Origin: Candidatus Omnitrophota bacterium
Lineage (GTDB): Bacteria; Omnitrophota; Gorgyraeia; Zapsychrales; Zapsychraceae
Reading direction: 5' to 3'
NCBI GenBank assembly: GCA_016214285.1
Contig: JACROV010000101.1
Coordinates: 1 to 43,580, forward strand
DNA length: 43,580 nucleotides
The stretch's first letter is position 1. Every line of letters begins with the position of its first letter. The translations under genes and the position numbers were made by a program. This document shows, piece after piece, positions 17,837 through 25,070 of this stretch. The notes under the pieces were generated by a model that did no database searches, was not told the DNA's origin, and saw only the letters and a program-made list of their open reading frames with translations.

Positions 17837-19735
17837 TTACGCCGCGACGAGTTGGCGGGCAGGAGTGGAAAAGATGGCGGTGTGTTCGGCGATGAAGTTC
17901 TCGAGGTGTTTTTTAAATTCCTGCAGTTGCGCGAGCGTCTGGGCGCGGTAGCTTTCCGTTTCCTCGATCATCCTGGGGAATAATTCACGGTAGTACTCAA
18001 TACCTTCCAGCAGGTTTTTCTTGAATTCGTTCACGTATTCGATCTGCTTCTGGCTTGGCGCCGGCGCGATCTTTTTGACTTCCTTGACGAAGTATTCGAT
18101 ATTGAGCTGTAATTCCTTGATGAACATGTTCGGACGCGCCGCCACACCTTCCAAGAGATTTAACCTTCCGTAGATGTGGCCGATCATCTCCGACAAGGAA
18201 ACGATCCTGGAAAAATAAGCGATGTTCGGTCCCGGGCAGATGGCGGTAAAGCGCTTGGGTTCGATACCATGCTTGGTGACGACGTGGTGGGTGATCAGGG
18301 GGGATTCGGCAAGGTCATTACAGATGCAGGATTTGCGCATGATCTGCGCCGCGCGCTGTTTGAACGCCGACGGATCGAGTTCAACGGTCTTGAGCTGGTC
18401 CAGCTTTAATTTTTGATATTGTCGCGAGGCGGTGCAGATGGGCAGTTCCGTGAATTCCCTGCTGGAAACCAGATACCCTTTGGGGCAGGCGCTGCCCGGG
18501 CGGCCGAGTTCGATCTTGCGGCGCTTTTCCAGCTCACTGGGACTTTCTTTCAGGTTATGGAACGGCACGCCCAGAGGAGAAATTTCGCTTAGCTCGATGT
18601 CATCTTCCGTGGCCGCGCAGAGTTTCTGCAAGGTCACTCGATCGACATTGGTCGCCTCGGGACACAGCAAGAAGGGAGTGGCCCAGCCGGTGCCGTCGAT
18701 CTGATAGAATTCCAGGAGAAATTTATTTTCCTTGGCGGTGCCGATGCCGCCCTGTGTGGTGATACGGGTGCAGGGTGCTTCATCGAAGGTTTTCAAATTC
18801 TTCGCGAGCAGGGCTTCGTTGCAAATATTGAGGATCGTGGCAATCAGCTCGCTTTTTTTCTTCTTGAATTCCTCAAGGATAGGTCCCATCAGATAGCCGT
18901 CGGAAACAAACGCGTGTCCGCCGCAATTCAGGCCCGATTCAACGCGGTACTCCGAAACCCACAGCCCCTTTTTGGCAAGGAAGCAGCCTTGGACAAATGA
19001 GGAGCGGTAATCGGTGACTTTCAGGATGATCCGCTTTTTCATCACGCCTGCGGCATCGGCGTAGAAATCTTTAAACTTTTCGATGTAGCTGTACAGGCGC
19101 CGGTTAATCCCGGCGGAGAAAACGATGGCGGAATCGAGTTTGCTCTGGGCGTAGCCGCGCAGCGCCGCCAAGGCGTCGGAATATTCCGAAGGGAGTTCTT
19201 TTTTGTCCGGGCCGTAATTAGGCCGGTCAAGCTTGGTCATGATGTTGACGTCGATGCTGCCTGCTTTCATTTGCCCCCGCAGATTTTTCTGCAATTCGTT
19301 TTTGCGTGCCGGATCCGTTTCGGCGAGCATGGTGTTGTATTGGGCTTTGAGCAGCGAGTCTTCCGCGAGGAGCTCGAAGTATTTGGTGATCTCACTGCCA
19401 GGTTCAAAGGCCGAAGATTTGACTTTCTTAAACTCTTGTTGTACGATATCGTCAACCAGGTCGAGATAAGCGGTAATGCGACGCGCCCGGTGATCCTCGT
19501 CTTCTTTGGTGATGGGGACATAGTCCTTTCCGCGCAAGTCGCTGTGATATTTACGCATGTCTTCAATGAGGCAATCGTCCACTATGGAGATGACTGAAGA
19601 GATGCCGTATTGGGCGACCTTGATGGGGGTGTCGATGGAGAACCCCGTTCCCATGACCGGAATGTGAACTGAATGGATATTCCCCGGTTTACAATTAGTA
19701 TTAGTTGTGGTATTGCACATGGATGTAGGATACAC
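17837..19735 (-). CDS. Uncharacterised Cys-rich protein with nitropropane-dioxygenase-like segments
   Basis: The 632-residue protein is cytoplasmic by sequence (no signal or membrane span). The N-terminus IPVMGTGFSIDTPIKVAQYGISSVIS resembles the first strand and helix of FMN-dependent TIM-barrel enzymes of the 2-nitropropane dioxygenase group. The central TQGGIGTAKE segment with DGTGWATPFLLCPEATNVD resembles their flavin-binding end. Cysteines cluster at SGLNCGGHAF, FLLCPEA, KLCA, SACPKG, PICTAS, SCICND and AICPGP, which suggests metal or Fe-S binding. The last 150 residues look helical. The GTG at 19735 gives the longest frame; an ATG at 19720 is equally possible. It is divergent from bioB across only 29 bases. 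Confidence 0.7.
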   Translation of the reverse strand: MYPTSMCNTTTNTNCKPGNIHSVHIPVMGTGFSIDTPIKVAQYGISSVISIVDDCLIEDMRKYHSDLRGKDYVPITKEDEDHRARRITAYLDLVDDIVQQEFKKVKSSAFEPGSEITKYFELLAEDSLLKAQYNTMLAETDPARKNELQKNLRGQMKAGSIDVNIMTKLDRPNYGPDKKELPSEYSDALAALRGYAQSKLDSAIVFSAGINRRLYSYIEKFKDFYADAAGVMKKRIILKVTDYRSSFVQGCFLAKKGLWVSEYRVESGLNCGGHAFVSDGYLMGPILEEFKKKKSELIATILNICNEALLAKNLKTFDEAPCTRITTQGGIGTAKENKFLLEFYQIDGTGWATPFLLCPEATNVDRVTLQKLCAATEDDIELSEISPLGVPFHNLKESPSELEKRRKIELGRPGSACPKGYLVSSREFTELPICTASRQYQKLKLDQLKTVELDPSAFKQRAAQIMRKSCICNDLAESPLITHHVVTKHGIEPKRFTAICPGPNIAYFSRIVSLSEMIGHIYGRLNLLEGVAARPNMFIKELQLNIEYFVKEVKKIAPAPSQKQIEYVNEFKKNLLEGIEYYRELFPRMIEETESYRAQTLAQLQEFKKHLENFIAEHTAIFSTPARQLVAA

Positions 19736-19752
19736 TATTTATCGGTAAATAG
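19735..19752. promoter_or_regulatory. Inverted repeat in the divergent 632-aa gene / bioB gap
   Basis: CTATTTA-TCGG-TAAATAG is a perfect 7-bp inverted repeat placed between the two divergent start codons. It could be an operator serving both genes. It does not match a BirA- or BioR-type site that I know. Confidence 0.3.
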
Positions 19753-19764
19753 CAAAGAATAAAA

Positions 19765-20874
19765 ATGGAACAGGCTTTTTATAACCAGCTCGCCGGGCAA
19801 AGTATCGCCAATGAGACCTTGGCGCGATCAACCGCGCTGGAGATACTCACTTCCGAGAAAGTCGAACTGCTGCCTTTGCTCAACGCCGCCTTTGAGGTGC
19901 GCAAGAAATTTGTGGGCAAAGAAGTGTTGATCCATATTATCGATAATGTCCAGAATGGTTTTTGCCCCGAGGATTGCCATTATTGCGCGCAGGCGCGGAG
20001 TTCCGATGCCGATATCGAGGAATACCCCTTAAAATCCGACGCCGAGATCCTGGCCGAGGCGAAAAACGCTTATGAAAAGGGCGCCTTCCGGCACTGTATG
20101 GTTTTTGCCGGGCGCGGGCCGTCGGCCACGCGCGTGGCGCACATCGCCCGGTTGATCCGTGAGATCAAGACGAAATATCCGCCATTGCAAGTTTGCGTTT
20201 CCTCCGGACTGCTCGATGAAGGCAACGCGAAGATCCTCAAGGAGGCGGGGCTGGACAGGCTTAACCACAACCTGAACACTTCGCAGCATAATTATCCGAA
20301 TATTTGTACGACGCACACCTACGCGGACCGCCTCAACACGCTGGCCGCGGCCCGGCGGGCAGACCTTCAGCTCTGTTCGGGGGTGATCGTCGGGATGGGG
20401 GAGACCAGCAACGATATCCTGGAGGTCGCCTGCACGCTGCGGCGGCTGGGCGTGGAGTCGATCCCGGTTAATTTTTATATTCCCATTGAAGGCAATATGC
20501 TTGGGGCGGCGTTGGGCTTGTCGCCGGAGTACTGTTTGCGTGTTTTGTGCCTGTTTCGGCTGCTCAATCCCAGGGCGGAAATCCGTGCCGCCGCCGGGCG
20601 GGAACTGCATTTGCGCAGTATGCAGGTGATGGCCCTTTATCCGGCCAATTCGTTGTTTTTAGACGGGTATCTGAACACCAAAGGTGATGACCGCCGGCGG
20701 ACTTTGCAGATGATCAAGGACGCCGGTTTTACCATCAACTCCGATCATTCGGTCGATGAATTGCTGGGAAAGGAAGGAAGCACTTTCGAAGTATCTCCCG
20801 ACGCGCCCGCGGAACAAGTCCCCATGAAAAAGCTGCAAGATCTGCGTATCTTCATGTCCACCCCGACGACCTGA
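19765..20874 (+). CDS. bioB: Biotin synthase
   Basis: BioB inserts sulfur into dethiobiotin, using a radical SAM 4Fe-4S cluster and an auxiliary cluster. The 369-residue protein carries the radical SAM motif C67-x3-C71-x2-C74 (CPEDCHYCAQA), the HNLNTS substrate-region motif, SGVIVGMGE and the NFYIPIEGNMLG segment. It is slightly longer than typical BioB (about 320-350) because of N- and C-terminal extensions. No other biotin genes are nearby. Confidence 0.92.
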   Translation: MEQAFYNQLAGQSIANETLARSTALEILTSEKVELLPLLNAAFEVRKKFVGKEVLIHIIDNVQNGFCPEDCHYCAQARSSDADIEEYPLKSDAEILAEAKNAYEKGAFRHCMVFAGRGPSATRVAHIARLIREIKTKYPPLQVCVSSGLLDEGNAKILKEAGLDRLNHNLNTSQHNYPNICTTHTYADRLNTLAAARRADLQLCSGVIVGMGETSNDILEVACTLRRLGVESIPVNFYIPIEGNMLGAALGLSPEYCLRVLCLFRLLNPRAEIRAAAGRELHLRSMQVMALYPANSLFLDGYLNTKGDDRRRTLQMIKDAGFTINSDHSVDELLGKEGSTFEVSPDAPAEQVPMKKLQDLRIFMSTPTT

Positions 20875-20951
20875 CGTTTGTAGACTGGCGGCTGTAGTAT
20901 CGATTTTTTGTGATAATTATTTTGTTCAAAAAGCAAAAGCGAATTTTAATA

Positions 20952-20979
20952 TTGATATTCAAAACAAAAGTGCTATAGT
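20952..20979 (+). promoter_or_regulatory. Promoter for korAB
   Basis: TTGATA (20952-20957), a 16-base spacer and TATAGT (20974-20979) lie in an AT-rich stretch about 75 bases before the korA start. The resulting leader contains the hairpin at 21008-21038. Confidence 0.5.
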
Positions 20980-20998
20980 AATCAAAATATTTTAAGTC

Positions 20999-21059
20999 TC
21001 CGCAGTGTTCATCGGCGATCCCCCGGATTGCCGATGAAGGACAAAGGATTTCCGCAGTG
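20999..21059. repeat. Hairpin flanked by 9-bp direct repeats, overlapping the korA start
   Basis: TCCGCAGTG occurs at 20999-21007 and 21051-21059. Between them, TTCATCGGCGATCC pairs with GGATTGCCGATGAA (21008-21038, one mismatch). The second direct repeat contains the GTG start of korA, and an AAAGGA ribosome site lies just inside the insert. Confidence 0.55.
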
Positions 21060-22895
21060 CAAAGTAAGACCGTTAATAATGTAAGAGTCGGCCGGTTCGA
21101 GCTTCTGATGGACGCCGGGTTCGGCGCCCAGAAAGCCGGGGACATTTTGATCCGCGCCTTCGCGCGCATGGGCAAATACGTCTTTATTGAACCGACGATC
21201 CCCGCCGAGATCAGCCCGCCGGTCAGGACCCGTGCCGCGCTCTCGGGGGTCATCATCCGGGTCGCCGAATTCGACCTGGAAAATATCGGGAACAATACCG
21301 ACGTTATTTTGGCTTCCCATGAGATCGTGCTTGACCGTCGCCTCGATGATGAAGAGCACAACCCCAGCTGCAGGGTACTTCTGGATATGGGGGACAAGGC
21401 GCTGCCCATGTCCGATTACGACCGGGTCATGAAGCGCGTCAAGGATTCGGGATTGAGCATCTATCCTTTTGAGATAGTCCCCGAGGCCCAGGCCATCATC
21501 AAGTCGCTGGCCGGCAAAGCGCGGAATATGTATTATTTGGGGATGCTCGGGTGTATTTATAGCGCGCCCGAAGAATTCGTTATCAACGAGATCAAGCTGA
21601 CCTTCGGAACCAAACTCCGGGAAGATGTCTTTAAGAAAAATATCGATCTGTTCCATTACGGCTACCAGTATGCCGAGGACAATGTCCCGTTTGCCTACGA
21701 GGTTAAGAACGCCTCCGGTAAGAATGGTCACGAAAAAATTCTCATCGACGGCAATTCGGCTTTGGGCATGGGGGTCGTCGATGCAGGGATCAGGCTGGTG
21801 AGCGGGTATCCGATTACGCCGGCGTCTTCCATCCTGCACACGCTGGCAAAGGTGTTCCCTTCCTTCGGGGGGATCCTTCATCAGGCCGAAGACGAGATCT
21901 CCGCGATCGGCACGGCGATCGGGGCGTATTACGGCGGCGTGCCGGCGCTGACCTGCACTTCCGGGCCCGGACTTTCCCTCAAGCAGGAATTCATCGGTTA
22001 CGCCGCGGCCGCGGAAATTCCGGTTATCATCATCGACGTTCAGCGCTCCGGCCCGTCGACGGGTATGCCCACCAAGACCGAGCAGTCCGACCTTTTATCC
22101 GTCATCTTCGGCAGCCACGGGGACAACGCCAAAATCGTTTTGGGCGTTTATGACATCATTGATTGTTTCTACGCCCCGCAGCTGGCCCGTTATCTGGCCG
22201 AGAAACTGCGGCTTCCGGTTTTTATCATGAGCGATTTCCAGACGGCCAACAGTTACAAGGTCCTCGACAAGCCGCGGATCTTCGAAATGAAAGACAGTAA
22301 CGATATTGACGAGTTTATCCTGGACCATTTCGGATTACAGCGGCTGCCGGAGCATATTGAGATGGTACGCACCGAGCAGGCTGTCCCCGGCACGCCGGGG
22401 AAGATGCGCCGCGTGACAGGTTTGAACACGGATCAGACCGGCAAGGTCAATTATTTCTCCATGGCCAGCCAGCGTTCGCACGCGGTGCGTAACGAAAAGG
22501 TGCATCGCGTGCAGCGGGCGCTCAAAAAGCCGGAACTCTTCGGGGGCCGCGAAGAAGGCGACGTTTTGATCGTCGGCTGGGGCAGCGCCAAGGGCGCGGT
22601 CGAGGAGGCCGTTTCCTACTGCCAGAATCAGGGGTTGGCCGTCGGGGGGATGTGCCTGCGTTTTGTCAATCCGTTGCCTTTGATGCTTACGGAAATTTTT
22701 TCAAAATTTAAGAAGGTGGTGACGGTCGAGTTGGCGTACGGGGACCCTTGCAAACGTCCGCCGTTGGCGATGCTGTTGCGGGACCACGCGCTGGTCGATG
22801 TTCAGCCGCTTATTTCGCGGGTCACCGGGCGTCCGGTGACGCCCCGGTCGATCGAGACGAAAGTCAAGGAGTTGTTCTATGCCGGAGTTGCCTGA
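21057..22895 (+). CDS. korA: 2-oxoacid:ferredoxin oxidoreductase, fused gamma-alpha subunit
   Basis: The 612 residues join a gamma domain (about 1-190, opening GRFELLMDAGFGAQKAGDIL) to an alpha subunit (about 225-610). The alpha part has the DGNSALGMGVVDAGIRLVSGYPITPASSIL block and TSGPGLSLKQEFIGYAAAAEIP. Such KorA/OorA/VorA proteins oxidatively decarboxylate 2-oxoacids to acyl-CoA, or fix CO2 in reverse, with ferredoxin. The precise substrate (2-oxoglutarate, 2-oxoisovalerate or other) is not certain. The GTG start is supported by an AAAGGA site 8 bases upstream. It overlaps korB by 17 bases. No ferredoxin-like delta subunit is adjacent. Confidence 0.88.
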   Translation: MQSKTVNNVRVGRFELLMDAGFGAQKAGDILIRAFARMGKYVFIEPTIPAEISPPVRTRAALSGVIIRVAEFDLENIGNNTDVILASHEIVLDRRLDDEEHNPSCRVLLDMGDKALPMSDYDRVMKRVKDSGLSIYPFEIVPEAQAIIKSLAGKARNMYYLGMLGCIYSAPEEFVINEIKLTFGTKLREDVFKKNIDLFHYGYQYAEDNVPFAYEVKNASGKNGHEKILIDGNSALGMGVVDAGIRLVSGYPITPASSILHTLAKVFPSFGGILHQAEDEISAIGTAIGAYYGGVPALTCTSGPGLSLKQEFIGYAAAAEIPVIIIDVQRSGPSTGMPTKTEQSDLLSVIFGSHGDNAKIVLGVYDIIDCFYAPQLARYLAEKLRLPVFIMSDFQTANSYKVLDKPRIFEMKDSNDIDEFILDHFGLQRLPEHIEMVRTEQAVPGTPGKMRRVTGLNTDQTGKVNYFSMASQRSHAVRNEKVHRVQRALKKPELFGGREEGDVLIVGWGSAKGAVEEAVSYCQNQGLAVGGMCLRFVNPLPLMLTEIFSKFKKVVTVELAYGDPCKRPPLAMLLRDHALVDVQPLISRVTGRPVTPRSIETKVKELFYAGVA

Positions 22896-23802
22896 AAAAA
22901 CACAAACGATCGCGGCGCCTTTGACGATTAAGGATCTCAACACCGAGAATCCGCGCTGGTGCATCGGCTGCGGGGATTTTGGCGTGCTGATGGGCTTCAA
23001 GCGTTTTCTGGTGGAAGGGCAGATCCTTCCGCACCAGACGGTGAACGTTTCTGGGATAGGCTGTTCGGGCCGCGTGCCGTTTTACGTCAATACCTACGGC
23101 GTGCACGCCATCCACGGCCGTCCGATCACCATCGCCATGGGTCTCGCGCTGGCCCGGCCAGACTTGAAACTTTTCATCCACGCCGGCGACGGCGACGCGT
23201 TAAGCATCGGCGGCAACCATCTTATTCACGGTATTCACAAGAATTTCAATTGTGTTTTTATCTTGTATGACAACCAGCTTTACGCGTTGACCAAAAGCCA
23301 GTCGTCCCCAACGACGCGTAAAGGTCACCCGACCAACACGCAGCCCCAGGGAACCGCGCTCGATCCGATTGCGCCCACCCGTTTTGCGCTGGGCATTGGC
23401 GCCTCGTTTGTCGCCTCCACCGCCGACTGGTTGCCGGATCATTTTGTCAGCACACTCAAGGCCGCCTGCGCGCACAAAGGATTTTCCTTCGTCCATGTCC
23501 TGCAGCGCTGCCCGCATTTCGATCCCGAGAATTTCGACAATAAAACTTCCGCGTGGTTCTCGTTTTTGACCCATGAAAAGGGTGTCCCGGCGGACAAACG
23601 CCTCGCCGGGAAGACCGGGATTGTCTCTCATGATCCTTCGAACCACGAAGAGGCGTTCCGGCTTGCCAGCAGCCAACGCACCTATTTCGGTTTGTTTTAC
23701 CGCAACCCCGGCAAGCTCTGTTACGATGAACTGATCCGCACCCGGATCAAAGAAGCCAAACCTCTGCCGAGATCGGGAATTTTAGACAGTTATAAAATCT
23801 AG
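22879..23802 (+). CDS. korB: 2-oxoacid:ferredoxin oxidoreductase, beta subunit
   Basis: The beta subunit binds thiamine diphosphate and a 4Fe-4S cluster. The 307 residues show WCIGCGDFGV (cluster cysteines), SGIGCSGR, the TPP/Mg motif GDGDALSIGGNHLIH and YDNQLYALTKSQSSPTT. The last part, with NPGKLCYDEL, is normal for the family. It overlaps korA by 17 bases, so the two subunits are co-translated. An insulating palindromic spacer precedes trxB. Confidence 0.92.
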   Translation: MPELPEKTQTIAAPLTIKDLNTENPRWCIGCGDFGVLMGFKRFLVEGQILPHQTVNVSGIGCSGRVPFYVNTYGVHAIHGRPITIAMGLALARPDLKLFIHAGDGDALSIGGNHLIHGIHKNFNCVFILYDNQLYALTKSQSSPTTRKGHPTNTQPQGTALDPIAPTRFALGIGASFVASTADWLPDHFVSTLKAACAHKGFSFVHVLQRCPHFDPENFDNKTSAWFSFLTHEKGVPADKRLAGKTGIVSHDPSNHEEAFRLASSQRTYFGLFYRNPGKLCYDELIRTRIKEAKPLPRSGILDSYKI

Positions 23803-23876
23803 TTGAGTCGTCAGTCTCCAGTCATCAGTCGTCAGATTGGTCTGAAGACTGAAGTCTGATGACCGAAGACTACATT
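23803..23876. repeat. Word-repeat spacer, korB-trxB
   Basis: The left half uses GTCGTCAGTCTCCAGTCATC-type words and the right half uses CTGAAGACTGAAGTCTGATG-type words that pair with them. It ends immediately before the trxB start. The same word family appears inside the giant gene at 25875-25955. Confidence 0.7.
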
Positions 23877-24836
23877 ATGGAAAACCTCATCATCATCGGT
23901 TCCGGTCCCGCCGCCCACACGGCCGCCATTTACGCGGGCCGCGCGAAACTTGATCCCTTAGTGTATGAAGGGATGATGGCTGGCGGCGTCGCCGCCGGCG
24001 GACAGTTGACGACGACGACGGAAGTCGAAAATTATCCGGGTTTCCCCTGCGGCATCCGCGGGCCGGAATTGATGGTCAGGATGCGTGATCAATCCATGAG
24101 ATGCGGCGCGCGCATTGAAACGCAGACGGTGGATAATGTTGATTTAGGTACGGGCGGGTCGCGACCCGCCCGTACATTTAAAGTTTTCGCCGGCTCTGAA
24201 TCCGTTGAAACCAGATCCATCATCGTCGCAACCGGTGCGACCGCCAAACGCATGGCGATCCCCGGAGAAGAGGAGCTCTGGCAAAAAGGAATTTCCGCCT
24301 GCGCGGTCTGCGACGGGGCCCTGCCCATTTTCCGCGATAAAGTCCTCGTCGTCATCGGCGGCGGTGACACCGCGGCTGAAGAAGCCCTGTTTCTGACGAA
24401 GTATGCCAGTAAAGTGATCATTTTGGTGCGCCGCGACGCGTTGCGCGCGTCCAAGGCGATGCAGGAACGCGTTCTCGGCAACAAAAAGATCGAGGTCCGG
24501 TGGAACATCAACGCCCTGGCGGCCGTCGGAGATAAAAAACTCGATGCCGTTAAGGTGAAGAACAACAAGACCGGCAAGGAATCCACCATCGAGGCCGGCG
24601 GATTGTTCTACGCGATCGGCCGCCTTCCTAACACGGCCTTTTTGAACGGCCAGCTTGCGCTTGATGATGTCGGGTACATCAAGACCACTCCCGGAACCAC
24701 CAAAACCAGCGTCGAAGGTGTCTTTGCCGCGGGCGATGTGCAAGACAAAATCTGCCGCCAGGCCGTCACCGCGGCCGGCTCCGGCTGCATGGCCGCCTTG
24801 GAAGCGGAACGGTATTTATCTGAGCCCGCCAAGTAG
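23877..24836 (+). CDS. trxB: Thioredoxin reductase
   Basis: TrxB transfers electrons from NADPH through FAD to thioredoxin. The 319-residue protein has the FAD motif [18 protein letters not shown] at the start, [15 protein letters not shown], the redox cysteines C142-A-V-C145, the NADP motif [10 protein letters not shown] and the closing [10 protein letters not shown] block. Residues 91-100 ([10 protein letters not shown]) are encoded by a 28-bp perfect palindrome and look like an insertion relative to other TrxB proteins. They lie before the ATGA motif, in a variable loop. The C-terminus is rebuilt: a diverged copy of the [11 protein letters not shown] end lies just after the stop. The ATG at 23877 fits the FAD motif better than one six codons earlier. 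Confidence 0.95.
   Translation: MENLIIIGSGPAAHTAAIYAGRAKLDPLVYEGMMAGGVAAGGQLTTTTEVENYPGFPCGIRGPELMVRMRDQSMRCGARIETQTVDNVDLGTGGSRPARTFKVFAGSESVETRSIIVATGATAKRMAIPGEEELWQKGISACAVCDGALPIFRDKVLVVIGGGDTAAEEALFLTKYASKVIILVRRDALRASKAMQERVLGNKKIEVRWNINALAAVGDKKLDAVKVKNNKTGKESTIEAGGLFYAIGRLPNTAFLNGQLALDDVGYIKTTPGTTKTSVEGVFAAGDVQDKICRQAVTAAGSGCMAALEAERYLSEPAK
24148..24175. repeat. Perfect 28-bp palindrome in frame in trxB
   Basis: The half-site GTACGGGCGGGTCG is followed directly by its exact reverse complement, with no spacer. It keeps the trxB frame and encodes residues 91-100. The core GGTCGCGACC is shared with the palindromes in menG and menD. Confidence 0.85.
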
Positions 24837-24914
24837 GCGAGCCTCGCCCGTCAAATCTCTGATTTGACGAGGCGGGCCGCCCTGGAAGCCGAACGATATC
24901 TCTCCGAACACAAA
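24837..24914. repeat. Hairpin insert plus duplicated trxB 3' end
   Basis: Right after the trxB stop, GTCAAATC and GATTTGAC form a hairpin (24850-24868) within GC-rich arms. Then 24876-24914 encodes [13 protein letters not shown], repeating the trxB C-terminus with six synonymous codon changes. The remaining 24915-24981 is AT-rich with no visible gene. Confidence 0.75.
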
Positions 24915-24981
24915 ATACAATTTTTCTCGAGTTTTATCTCTATATATTCCAGCCAGTTACATATTCCGCAGCCTCCTGCCA

Positions 24982-25010
24982 TTGACAATCGGGGAAACGT
25001 ATAGTATTCT
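24982..25010 (+). promoter_or_regulatory. Promoter for the 2830-codon gene
   Basis: TTGACA (24982-24987), a 17-base spacer and TATTCT (25005-25010), within an AT-rich stretch. A GAGGAG ribosome site lies 5 bases before the ATG at 25071. The gene therefore appears to have its own promoter and strong initiation signal. Confidence 0.65.
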
Positions 25011-25070
25011 TTATATATTACTCTTTGAAGAAAACGCTTTTTAAATGAGTCCTGGATTTACAGAGGAGAA

